Source of the DNA: an uncultured Alphaproteobacteria bacterium | Lineage (GTDB): Bacteria > Pseudomonadota > Alphaproteobacteria > Rhodobacterales > Rhodobacteraceae | Length of the DNA: 64,000 nt | Direction of reading: 5' to 3' | Assembly (NCBI GenBank): GCA_913051655.1 | Contig: CAJXHI010000005.1 | Span: 40,727-104,726 of the forward strand | Shown: in pieces, positions 9,366 to 17,892 of the stretch | How the letters are laid out: each line of letters begins with the position of its first letter | Numbering within the stretch: position 1 is the stretch's first letter | Notes under the pieces: generated by a model | Told to the model about the DNA's origin: nothing | Database searches by the model: none | Seen by the model: the letters and a program-made list of their open reading frames with translations, nothing else | Made by a program: the position numbers and the translations under genes

Positions 9366-10203
9366 ATGAACGACCCTTTCCAAGAGCGGACCTAAATGGT
9401 CCATGGACGTGCGTGTCGCAGGCGATATGGCCAAGTCAGCGAAGCGATTTTTCAAACGCAAGTTTTTGTCTATGAAATGGTGGAGGATGCATATCAGTGG
9501 ATTATCAAATCCGTTGGAGATGAATTTATTTATGCTCGATATGGCAACCCAACTATCGTAATCTTTGAAAAGCGAAGCACGCTATCGCGAGGGGCAGCAG
9601 CAGCCGTTGCGGCAGCTTAAGTCATGACGCGATTTGCAACTCGACAACGGGTTTCTTTTTCGAAACGGCCTCAAATTCTACGTTTGAAAGAATTAATATA
9701 CGCCCAGTATTTGAGATTGTCCATTCGGTTGGGGCGGTAGTGATCGTGGCTAATGTGTCTGCTGCCACCGTTTTTCAAATACTTCTCAACAGGAGGTAGA
9801 TGTAGTTTTACTCCGCAACGTTACATATCGACGGACTGAGTTGCGAGTTAGGCGGTGTTTTTTTGGCACTGAAAAGTTTATCTAAAAGATGCTTGAAGCT
9901 TTTTGGGAGCACACCGGCGATGCGATGAGCGCCCTTAATGATTGGGTTATGCTTAAGGGGCTCGAAACCATAGAAGCGTCGGTCAAAGCATAGGCCGCAT
10001 CAGCGCTTCGCATTGCAGAAGCGCTGCATTGAAATAAAAAGCTAGAGCGCAGGATTTACTAATCCCGCGATCACCACGCACCAACTGTAAAGCGATGTAC
10101 GCAAAAGCGATCTTGGCATTACAAAGGAATTAAGTCGCGTCGTTGTTGGAATAGTAGACGCTGATGACCTTATCCAAGACAATCCGGACGCACTTGGGTA
10201 AGT
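9366..10203 (+). pseudogene. metZ: Decayed O-succinylhomoserine sulfhydrylase
   Basis: MetZ is a PLP enzyme that makes homocysteine from O-succinylhomoserine and sulfide. From ATG 9366 a TAA comes after nine codons, then the N-terminal family sequence YGQVSEAIFQTQVFVYEM and DEFIYARYGNPTIVIFE up to a stop near 9618. Later pieces in shifting frames include INIRPVFEIVHSVGAVVIVA, AMSALNDWVMLKGLETI and LGITKELSRVVVGIVDADDL, the normal C-terminus. The central block with the PLP lysine could not be read. The span of about 840 bases is shorter than the roughly 1190 of an intact gene, so there are deletions as well as stops. folE2 follows, as I recall for intact copies in relatives. Confidence 0.85.
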
Positions 10204-10323
10204 TATTGTTAGGAAAATTTGTCCTATTAGGTTAACAGAATGATCTATTCAGGCCGTTATCGCGTATCTACATATGTTCCGCTATTTAGATATTAGTGGT
10301 GGTTGAATTCGAAAGGGTCCGGA

Positions 10324-11415
10324 ATGAATATTCATACCCGCGAAGTTGAAAAGCTTCCCGACGAAAATGACGTCAACGACGCTTTGCGTGTTATACGCAA
10401 GTGGGTGGCACATGCTGAAAATTCTAGGCTACGCTCTCCCGATGCAACGATTCTTGCAAGGCTCTTGCCCGCAGAGTATCCCAAATTAAAGGATTCATAC
10501 CCTGACGAATTTGTGGCGGATGCCTCCTATATTGATGAAATGCCCGACCTTCAGAATGGTCCGAGCTCTCTTATTCGTGGACAAAATCGACAAATCCAGC
10601 ATGTCGGCATTTCCAATTTTCGCCTTCCAATTAAATTTCAAAGCCGCGATGGGGGAGATCAGTCTCTCGAAACATCTGTGACTGGCACAGTCAGCCTTGA
10701 GGCTGATAAAAAAGGCATCAACATGTCACGCATAATGCGCAGCTTCTACAATCATGCTGAAAAGCGGTTTAGCTTTGACGTCATTGCCGCAGCACTCGAC
10801 GATTATAAACGCGATTTGGAAAGTTTTGATGCGCGCCTTCAAATGCGTACATCTTTTCCGATAAAAGTCAGTAGTTTGCGTTCGGCGCTGTCTGGATATC
10901 AATATTACGATATGGCCCTTGAACTGATCGATAAAAACGGTCTGCGTACAAAGGTGCTTCACCTAGATTACGTCTATAGTTCGACCTGCCCCTGTTCTTT
11001 GGAACTGAGCGAACATGCCCGTCGTGACCGAGGTCAACTCGCCACGCCGCATTCACAAAGATCAGTGGCACGTATTTCTGTTGTCCTCGCTGAGGGCAAA
11101 GTGCTTTGGTTTGAAGATCTTATCGACCTATGCCGCAGAGCGGTGCCAACCGAAACACAGGTCATGGTTAAACGGCAGGATGAACAGGCTTTTGCTGAAT
11201 TAAACGCGGCAAATCCAATTTTTGTCGAAGATGCTGCGCGACTTTTTTGCAAAGTACTTAATGAAGACAGTCGGATCGGTGATTTTCGTGTGATCGCCAG
11301 TCACCAAGAAAGTCTGCACAGCCACGACGCCGTTTCGGTTTTGACCGAAGGGGAAACTTTTGTTCAAACCTCCCTTGATCCAAAGCTCTTTGCTTCGTTG
11401 ATCCACGTCGGATAA
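10324..11415 (+). CDS. folE2: GTP cyclohydrolase FolE2 (type IB)
   Basis: FolE2 converts GTP to 7,8-dihydroneopterin triphosphate, the first step of folate synthesis. It is the metal-flexible alternative to FolE. The 363-residue protein shows QNGPSSLIRG (78-87), IQHVGISNFRLPI (91-103), TGTVSLEADKKGINMSRIMR (120-139), the metal-ligand region SSTCPCSLELSEHAR (219-233) and IASHQESLHSHDAVS (324-338). ATG 10324, with AAAGGG upstream, gives the usual N-terminus MNIHTREVEKLPD; an in-frame TTG at 10303 is less likely. It supplies the same pathway as folB and folP further along the window. Confidence 0.96.
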   Translation: MNIHTREVEKLPDENDVNDALRVIRKWVAHAENSRLRSPDATILARLLPAEYPKLKDSYPDEFVADASYIDEMPDLQNGPSSLIRGQNRQIQHVGISNFRLPIKFQSRDGGDQSLETSVTGTVSLEADKKGINMSRIMRSFYNHAEKRFSFDVIAAALDDYKRDLESFDARLQMRTSFPIKVSSLRSALSGYQYYDMALELIDKNGLRTKVLHLDYVYSSTCPCSLELSEHARRDRGQLATPHSQRSVARISVVLAEGKVLWFEDLIDLCRRAVPTETQVMVKRQDEQAFAELNAANPIFVEDAARLFCKVLNEDSRIGDFRVIASHQESLHSHDAVSVLTEGETFVQTSLDPKLFASLIHVG

Positions 11416-11466
11416 ATTTTCATATCTGCTTGACATGAAGCACGTGAATGGCGAAGCCTGCCGAGG

Positions 11467-12915
11467 ATGATTGACTTAAGACCCGTTGGATATGTCATTG
11501 GTATTCTGGTTGCACTCTTGGGAGCGGCCATGGCTTTCCCATTTCTCGTTGATCTGGCAGAGGGGCGCGGTCATTGGCCTGCATTTCTGGAAAGCGCTGC
11601 GATTACCTTTGGGTTTGGAGCATTACTGGCGATGGCTTGCTCTAACGGTGTGAAAAAGGGACTGAATATCCAACAAACCTTTTTGCTTACAACTGGAGTT
11701 TGGTTGGCATTGCCGCTTTTCGGGGCACTACCTTTTGTGTTCGGTGACACCGATGCACGTTATGTCGACGCATTTTTTGAAGCGATGTCGGGCTTGACCA
11801 CTACAGGCGCAACTGTTTTTACCGACCTCGAAAACCTGCCAAAGGGCTTGCTATTATGGCGTGGAATTCTGCAATGGTTGGGTGGTATCGGGATCATCGT
11901 TGTCGCCATGGTTTTTCTGCCGGAACTCAGAGTAGGCGGTATGCAGATTTTTAAGGCAGAGGCGTTTGATACTCTTGGAAAAATCTTGCCAAAGGCGACA
12001 ACCATAGCGATGCAAATTTCTGCCATTTATCTGTCCATTACCATGTTGTGTATTGGGGCGTATTTTGCGGTTGGAATGTCTACTTTTGATGCGACGGTCC
12101 ATGCAATGACGACCGTTGCAACAGGTGGGTTTTCCAACTATGACACCTCTTTTGGTGCCTTCTCAGTAGGGGCAGAATATGTATGTGTGGTCTTTATGCT
12201 TTTGGCAGCGCTGCCATTTGTGCGCTACGTACAACTCATTAATGGAAGTTTCTTCGCACTTTTCAAAGATGTTCAGGTCAAAAGTTTTTTGCTTATGGTG
12301 GGTTGTTTGTCCATATTGACTGCCGGAATCATTCACACCAATTATGGTTTTTCCGGCGAAGAAGCTATTCGCAAGGCGATTTTTAACATAACGTCAATCG
12401 TTTCAGGAACCGGCTATGCAAGTGCAGACTACGGCCTTTGGGGCGGGTTCTTGGTAACATTGTTTTTCATCATCGGATTGATTGGCGGTTGTGCCGGTTC
12501 GACAGCCTGTTCTGTGAAAATTTTTCGCTATCAGATTGTTTTTGCTTCAGTTACTACGCAATTACGCAAAATCCGTTCGCCCAACGGTGTTTTCATCCCC
12601 CGCTATGACGGGCGTGCAATTGCGGATGATGTATTAAGCTCCGTGATGTCATTTTTCATCTTTTTCATGGCGACATTGGGCGTTGTTGCTATTTTGCTGG
12701 GGATGAGCGGACTTGATCTTGTAACGTCTTTGTCTGCCTCTGCCGCGGCCCTCGCTAATATCGGGCCTGGTCTGGGGGAACAGGTTGGCCCATCAGGGAA
12801 TTATGGTGGTCTGAATGATTTTGCGAAATGGATTTTGTCGGCTGCTATGCTTATTGGCCGGCTTGAGCTTTTGGCTGTCTATGCCATAATAACGCGTCAA
12901 TTCTGGAGCGCATAA
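11467..12915 (+). CDS. trkH: Potassium uptake protein TrkH
   Basis: TrkH is the membrane-embedded channel subunit of the Trk potassium system, normally gated by the cytosolic TrkA ring. The 482-residue sequence is strongly hydrophobic. Four pore loops carry filter-like segments: SGLTTTGATVF (about 108-118), TTVATGGFSNYD (about 216-227), SIVSGTGYASADYG (about 313-326) and ANIGPGLGEQVGPSGNYGG (about 432-450). The N-terminus MIDLRPVGYVIG is typical of roseobacter TrkH. GAGG lies directly against the ATG, an unusually short spacing. trkA is not nearby. The following gene starts one base after the stop, so the two are probably co-transcribed. Confidence 0.95.
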   Translation: MIDLRPVGYVIGILVALLGAAMAFPFLVDLAEGRGHWPAFLESAAITFGFGALLAMACSNGVKKGLNIQQTFLLTTGVWLALPLFGALPFVFGDTDARYVDAFFEAMSGLTTTGATVFTDLENLPKGLLLWRGILQWLGGIGIIVVAMVFLPELRVGGMQIFKAEAFDTLGKILPKATTIAMQISAIYLSITMLCIGAYFAVGMSTFDATVHAMTTVATGGFSNYDTSFGAFSVGAEYVCVVFMLLAALPFVRYVQLINGSFFALFKDVQVKSFLLMVGCLSILTAGIIHTNYGFSGEEAIRKAIFNITSIVSGTGYASADYGLWGGFLVTLFFIIGLIGGCAGSTACSVKIFRYQIVFASVTTQLRKIRSPNGVFIPRYDGRAIADDVLSSVMSFFIFFMATLGVVAILLGMSGLDLVTSLSASAAALANIGPGLGEQVGPSGNYGGLNDFAKWILSAAMLIGRLELLAVYAIITRQFWSA

Positions 12916-12916
12916 G

Positions 12917-14515
12917 ATGACTGAGCGTCCTTTGGGAGCACAGATCTCCCATTATCTTAAAAGTCGTGGTGTAGATGTTATATTCGGCATTCCGGGGGTC
13001 CATAATCAGGAGCTTTATCGCGGGATAGAAGAAGCGGGTATCACCCATATTTTGGGGCGTCACGAACAGGGTGTAGGCTTTATGGCCGATGGTTATGCAC
13101 GCGCGAGCGGAAAACCCGGCGTGGCCTATGTGATCACTGGCCCAGGTGTGTGTAATATAATGACGCCAATGGGGCAGGCGTATTCCGATAGCGTTCCCAT
13201 GCTGGTCATTTCTTCCTGCCTTGACGAAACGGCCTTTCGTCGGGGTCAATTACATCAAATGTTGGATCAAGAATGTGCCGCTCGTACAGTCTGCGAATGG
13301 TCCGAAACTGCCCAGAGCCATACCGCGGCCTACGGGCTTTTGGAACGGTCTTTTGAAGAATTTGCAGCAAAACGTCCACGGCCCAAACATATTCAAGTGC
13401 CCATTTCAGTGCTTGAGGCCAAGGCGCCTGACTTTCCGCCTCGTCGCCCTTTGGTAATCTCTGCGGCTAAAGAGGACAATGCAATTTCCAAAGTGGCCGA
13501 TATGCTGAAAAATGCAAAACGGCCGCTTTTTGTGCTGGGTGGTGGGGCATGCAATGCGGATGTGACGCGGCTCCTTGAAAACTGTAATGCGGCGGTGTTC
13601 ACCACGTTTGCAGGGCGTGGTTTGGTACCGCCGACATATCCATATTTTTGGGGATCGTTTCTTTCGCGCCCAGAAACAAAGGCTGCCGTAGCCGTCGCAG
13701 ACCTTGTGATTGTATTGGGATCTGAATTAGCAGAAGTCGATTTGTGGCGTGATCATTTGGGTCATACTGCACCGATGGTGCGGGTTGACATTGATACTGA
13801 GGTTCTAAGTGATGCACAAAATGCAGAGGTTCGTATTGCCATGCGGGTCGAAGATTTTGTGCCTGCCATCTTAAAGAAGGTTAGTGCATCTTCCCATGCA
13901 TCTGAATGGGAGGTCCAAGATTTTATGCGCGATCGTTCCCTTTGGCGGGCAGAGGCCGATCGCGTCTATTCAGGAATTATACCTGCAATTGAGGCCGTCC
14001 AAACCGCCATGCCGGAAGAGGCGCTGATTTATTCTGATATGACGCAATTTGCTTATCTGGCAAAAGAAGTTTGGGATATGCCTTTGCCGGGTAGGTGGCA
14101 TCATCCATTTGGTTTTGGCACCTTGGGGTATGCACTTCCAGCGGCCATTGGTGGGTCTGTTGCGCGTCCAGATTTGCCGGTCGTGGCCATCGCAGGGGAT
14201 TATGGGTTTCAATATACCCTTCCAGAACTGGGGGTAGCAGTTGAATTGGGGCTAAGCCTGCCGATCCTGATTTGGGATAATAAGAAACTTAAGGCGATAA
14301 AAGACAGCATGGTGGGCGCGCAGATCGCCCCTAATGCTGTTGAGGCGTTAAACCCAGATTTCTCAGCACTTGCTGAAGCTTACGGTGCATTTGCAGCCCG
14401 TCCCAAGACTGTAAAGCAATTGGAAGGTGCACTTTCCAATGCTTTCAAAGCAGGAAAGCCGACACTGATACATCTCTTAGTAGAAGACTTAATCAATAAT
14501 CTTTCCAACAGCTGA
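12917..14515 (+). CDS. Thiamine-diphosphate-dependent enzyme, acetolactate synthase-like
   Basis: This 532-residue ThDP enzyme of the acetolactate synthase/decarboxylase superfamily has all three domains. The Pyr domain carries the cofactor-activating glutamate E50 in LGRHEQGVGFMADGYARASG. The central domain includes FVLGGGAC and FAGRGLVPPTYPYFWGSF. The PP domain has GDYGFQYTLPELGVAVELG followed by LIWDNKK as the metal-diphosphate site. Biosynthetic acetolactate synthase usually has a regulatory partner gene, which is absent. The sequence resembles roseobacter proteins labelled 5-guanidino-2-oxopentanoate decarboxylase, but the substrate cannot be fixed here. It starts one base after trkH ends and overlaps the convergent gene by 23 bases. 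Confidence 0.85.
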   Translation: MTERPLGAQISHYLKSRGVDVIFGIPGVHNQELYRGIEEAGITHILGRHEQGVGFMADGYARASGKPGVAYVITGPGVCNIMTPMGQAYSDSVPMLVISSCLDETAFRRGQLHQMLDQECAARTVCEWSETAQSHTAAYGLLERSFEEFAAKRPRPKHIQVPISVLEAKAPDFPPRRPLVISAAKEDNAISKVADMLKNAKRPLFVLGGGACNADVTRLLENCNAAVFTTFAGRGLVPPTYPYFWGSFLSRPETKAAVAVADLVIVLGSELAEVDLWRDHLGHTAPMVRVDIDTEVLSDAQNAEVRIAMRVEDFVPAILKKVSASSHASEWEVQDFMRDRSLWRAEADRVYSGIIPAIEAVQTAMPEEALIYSDMTQFAYLAKEVWDMPLPGRWHHPFGFGTLGYALPAAIGGSVARPDLPVVAIAGDYGFQYTLPELGVAVELGLSLPILIWDNKKLKAIKDSMVGAQIAPNAVEALNPDFSALAEAYGAFAARPKTVKQLEGALSNAFKAGKPTLIHLLVEDLINNLSNS

Positions 14516-16223
14516 CAAGTGCGGTTATATCCCGAGCATTTTGCGCAAGGATGACTTCGTTGATAGTTTTCGGCGCGTTCCCATAGGTCACGTAGCGACC
14601 GGCATCATTCATAAGCTTGATTACTTTTTCAGCCTTAATCGCATAAGATACATTGTCTGGAAGCTTACGACCATCTTCGTCTATGTTAACAAGAATACCA
14701 CTCAATGTGCCTTTGCGATTTAAAACTGGGCCACCAGTGTCACTGTCCCGAGTTGTCATCGCTAGCCGCAAAAAATTAGTGTTTCCTGTCAGGGATTGGA
14801 GTTCTTCTACCCTGCCAGAAATGAGACTTGGCGCGGCCAATCGACCGCCAAAAGAAAATCCTGCTCCTAACACGATGTCTCCGAGGCCATCCACGTTCGA
14901 AGATAGTTCCACAATCTCTTTGGGAGCAATTTTTTCTGCTGTTTTGAGAAGAGCAATACGCTCCTCATCATCCGTTTTTACAATACTGGCCTCAAAACGA
15001 TTTTCGATAGTGATACGAGAACATGTCGATAGGGCACGGGCATCTGTCATAAAATGTCCGCTGGATGACACAAAGAACCCGGAACGAACAAAAGCCGGTT
15101 TTTTGATTTCCAAGCCGAAAAGCAGATCGATTTTCTGTAAGGCATCTGCTCCTCTATCTGCACTTAGCACCCCGTCAAATCGGGTAAAGCTTGTCTGCAT
15201 ATTTGCCAAAAGCCAATTACGACGGTCTTCGTCGCCCACTGGCCATACAAGAATGAAGCCTTTTATCGTTTTGTTGCGCAATGTGGCTTGCGCATAGGAA
15301 ACGGTTTCGCCATTTTTGCCTGTAATTTCAAATCGATCCATTTTCAGCGTTCTATCGCCAGATTTTGGTAAAATTTTCAGCGTTTGTAAGGCTTTGTATA
15401 AAGCATGAAGGCTTTTCCTATCACCTTCTTGAGAAATGACATAGACGGCATGTGGTCCTTCGCTTGTAGAAGAAAAGTGAGCGAGAGGTGGTTCATATTT
15501 CGAAAATTTCACCATTCTGAGAGGTAAATTTAATGCAACTCCAGTATTTGTATCCTCGAAATTTTCGATGCCAAGCGAGTCAATCACTCGATTATATTGC
15601 CAATGCAAAAATTCACGTTGGTCCGTTGTCAAAACGCCAGTAGATGGAACGCCTGCGTCGTTTTGCCACGCGCCCATCGCAGCCCGTGTGCCCGGCCCAA
15701 AATCGCCATCAATTGCTGAGGTGTAATAACCAGCGGATTTCAGAGCAATTTGAAGTTGTTTTTTCTCTTCACGGTTCAGATTGCTTTCAGATTGGCGCGC
15801 TTCTCCGAGTGTTTCGTCAGGCTCAGGTGGCAGCTGGCGTGCTTCGGTTTCAATAGCCAACTGTCTTTGCGTTTGAGGCGTGTTCGATGTTGCTAATGCT
15901 GCAACGGGCCAAATTTTATCTTGGTAATTTGATCCACGAGACAGGAAACTGTCTGGTGGAATTATCCCGGTCGAGCGTAATTCAAAAAGGCGTGCCTGCG
16001 CTTCGGTCTCCTTAAAGGGGCCAATGGATACGGCAAACCAGCCGGCACCGATATCGTATGCATTGACCTCTGAAATCGAAGAGCTGTAAATACGAGCTTC
16101 GTCGATAGCTTCCGTTTGATTGGGATGGGCTTCGACCTGAACCCAAAAATCACTTTCTTGGCCGATCAACAGCGTTGGAAGGCTTATCAGCCAAACCATA
16201 AAAATAAAAAATTGTCCTGACAT
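14493..16223 (-). CDS. Secreted SPOR/peptidoglycan-binding protein with degenerate trypsin-like domain
   Basis: The protein has 576 residues. A signal peptide (1-21) is followed by a SPOR-like region (about 25-100, with FWVQVEAHPNQTEAIDEARI), a PG_binding_1 domain (about 152-205, with IDGDFGPGTRAAMGAWQ) and a trypsin-fold domain (about 345-550). The catalytic triad looks lost. The histidine position in GHFMTDARAL is R396, the aspartate region reads ERIALLK, and the nucleophile motif DSDTGGPV has T496 in place of serine. This suggests a peptidoglycan-associated binding or scaffold protein in the periplasm rather than a protease. The 3' end overlaps the convergent ThDP enzyme gene by 23 bases. 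Confidence 0.8.
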   Translation of the reverse strand: MSGQFFIFMVWLISLPTLLIGQESDFWVQVEAHPNQTEAIDEARIYSSSISEVNAYDIGAGWFAVSIGPFKETEAQARLFELRSTGIIPPDSFLSRGSNYQDKIWPVAALATSNTPQTQRQLAIETEARQLPPEPDETLGEARQSESNLNREEKKQLQIALKSAGYYTSAIDGDFGPGTRAAMGAWQNDAGVPSTGVLTTDQREFLHWQYNRVIDSLGIENFEDTNTGVALNLPLRMVKFSKYEPPLAHFSSTSEGPHAVYVISQEGDRKSLHALYKALQTLKILPKSGDRTLKMDRFEITGKNGETVSYAQATLRNKTIKGFILVWPVGDEDRRNWLLANMQTSFTRFDGVLSADRGADALQKIDLLFGLEIKKPAFVRSGFFVSSSGHFMTDARALSTCSRITIENRFEASIVKTDDEERIALLKTAEKIAPKEIVELSSNVDGLGDIVLGAGFSFGGRLAAPSLISGRVEELQSLTGNTNFLRLAMTTRDSDTGGPVLNRKGTLSGILVNIDEDGRKLPDNVSYAIKAEKVIKLMNDAGRYVTYGNAPKTINEVILAQNARDITALVSCWKDY

Positions 16224-16442
16224 TTAAAACTTTGACCCTTGTTAAGGCTGGACTCTTGTGAAGAGTTCCAAATCACAGAAAATCCTCGGCACGTATTAAT
16301 ACCGGTTGTTCCTTTTGACCAGCAATATGTTGTTTTTATCAACGGAAAGTGCCCGAATGCCTCATTCTAACAGACGCCTTCATTGACCCTTGCGCTGGCT
16401 TTGCCTAAGGAAGGGAAAAGATAATCCAAGGTTTGTTCAGCC

Positions 16443-17366
16443 ATGACAGTCGATGTGCCAAAATCGTTTCAAGAAATTATTCTTCGCTTGCAAAGCTATT
16501 GGTCCGAGAAAGGCTGCGCAATCGTGCAACCCTATGATATCGAGGTCGGGGCAGGTACTTTTCACCCTGCGACCACACTTCGTTCACTTGGTTCAAAACC
16601 ATGGGCTGCTGCTTACGTGCAGCCGTCGCGTAGACCAACAGATGGGCGCTATGGTGAAAATCCGAACCGGTTGCAGCATTATTACCAGTATCAAGTGATC
16701 ATAAAACCAAGCCCGCCTGATTTGCAGGAGCTCTACCTTGGATCTCTGGAAGCTATTGGGATGGATATGGCACTTCATGACATCCGGTTTGTTGAGGATG
16801 ATTGGGAAAGCCCAACGCTTGGTGCGTGGGGGCTTGGTTGGGAAGTCTGGTGTGACGGGATGGAAGTATCCCAGTTCACCTACTTTCAACAGGTGGGCGG
16901 GCGTGATTGTCATCCCGTTTCGGGCGAATTGACCTACGGGTTGGAACGGCTCGCGATGTATATACTTGGTGTTGACCATGTGATGAAAATGCCCTTTAAC
17001 GATCCGCAAAAGCCCATAGCGCTGACCTACGGCGATTTATTTCTTCAAGCAGAAGAGGAATACGCACGTTGGAATTTTGATGTGGCCAATACTAAGATGC
17101 TATTGAAACATTTCGAAGATTCTGAGGCAGAATGCAAAGCGATCCTTGAGAAAGCTGCAAAGGATCCAAAAACCGGCAAAACCATCATTATGGCGCATCC
17201 CGCCTATGATCAATGTATAAAGGCAAGTCATCTTTTTAATCTGTTGGATGCGCGTGGTGTTATTTCTGTTACAGAAAGGCAAGCCTACATCGGGAGGGTA
17301 CGAGCATTGGCAAAACAATGCGCAGATGCGTTTGTACAAACGAATGCTGGTGGAGCGGCATTGTGA
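16443..17366 (+). CDS. glyQ: Glycyl-tRNA synthetase alpha subunit
   Basis: GlyQ is the catalytic alpha subunit of the bacterial alpha2beta2 glycyl-tRNA synthetase. The 307-residue length is typical. Class II signatures are clear: [20 protein letters not shown] (about 14-33), [40 protein letters not shown] and [15 protein letters not shown] (motif 3 region). It overlaps the next small gene by four bases (GTGA), and glyS follows that gene, so the three form one transcription unit. A possible TTGACC element at 16384-16389 lies upstream, but no convincing -10 box was seen. Confidence 0.97.
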   Translation: MTVDVPKSFQEIILRLQSYWSEKGCAIVQPYDIEVGAGTFHPATTLRSLGSKPWAAAYVQPSRRPTDGRYGENPNRLQHYYQYQVIIKPSPPDLQELYLGSLEAIGMDMALHDIRFVEDDWESPTLGAWGLGWEVWCDGMEVSQFTYFQQVGGRDCHPVSGELTYGLERLAMYILGVDHVMKMPFNDPQKPIALTYGDLFLQAEEEYARWNFDVANTKMLLKHFEDSEAECKAILEKAAKDPKTGKTIIMAHPAYDQCIKASHLFNLLDARGVISVTERQAYIGRVRALAKQCADAFVQTNAGGAAL

Positions 17367-17890
17367 CAGGGAAGTTTTTGGCCGGGTTTATTGTGATATG
17401 CGGTCTCCTCGGGGGCATCGCGATGTATTACCTGCAAGTCTATGCCTATTATGATGAGGTCACGTCCAACGGAGTGAGCGATGTGGTTCTGGTGGAAAAA
17501 TCCTCCATGCAAAGCACTCCAATATCGCATAGTAATTTCGAAGGGATTGATGCGCAAAGTTCGCCCATCCGCTACCGTGCCTGTTTTAACACGCAAGTCT
17601 CTCTAGACGAATTGCGAAAAATATTCGTCGAAATTGTTGACGCCGTTCCTCTGCACGCACCGAGATGGTTTGACTGTTTTGACGCGGAAGAAATTGGGGC
17701 CGCGATAGAAACAGGGGAGGCCGTTTCGTTTTTGGCCCTAAAAGATGTGATCTACGGCATTGACCGTGTGGCAACTATCCTGTCCGATGGACGAGGCTTT
17801 GCTTGGAACCGTATAAATCACTGTGGTGAAAAGGCCTTTAACGGAAAACGACTTCCTCCCGATTGCTCACTTCCGCCAGAAAGCGATTAG
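17363..17890 (+). CDS. Small membrane-anchored protein between glyQ and glyS (DUF6446-like)
   Basis: The 175-residue protein starts at GTG 17363, overlapping the glyQ stop in GTGA. The N-terminus [20 protein letters not shown] is one membrane segment, with the rest probably periplasmic. Recognisable blocks are [37 protein letters not shown] and [19 protein letters not shown], followed by [11 protein letters not shown]. This matches the family I know as DUF6446, which sits in this same place in roseobacters. No function is established to my knowledge. An upstream in-frame ATG at 17318 lies deep inside glyQ and is unlikely. Confidence 0.85.
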   Translation: MTGKFLAGFIVICGLLGGIAMYYLQVYAYYDEVTSNGVSDVVLVEKSSMQSTPISHSNFEGIDAQSSPIRYRACFNTQVSLDELRKIFVEIVDAVPLHAPRWFDCFDAEEIGAAIETGEAVSFLALKDVIYGIDRVATILSDGRGFAWNRINHCGEKAFNGKRLPPDCSLPPESD

Positions 17891-17892
17891 AA

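Noticed and set aside
10303..10323. TTG upstream start for folE2
   Set aside because: ATG 10324 has a better ribosome binding site and gives the family N-terminus.
14653..15297. Long plus-strand frame (214 codons) opposite the trypsin-like protein gene
   Set aside because: It lies wholly within a convincing gene on the other strand and reads as Ser/Arg-rich antisense sequence.
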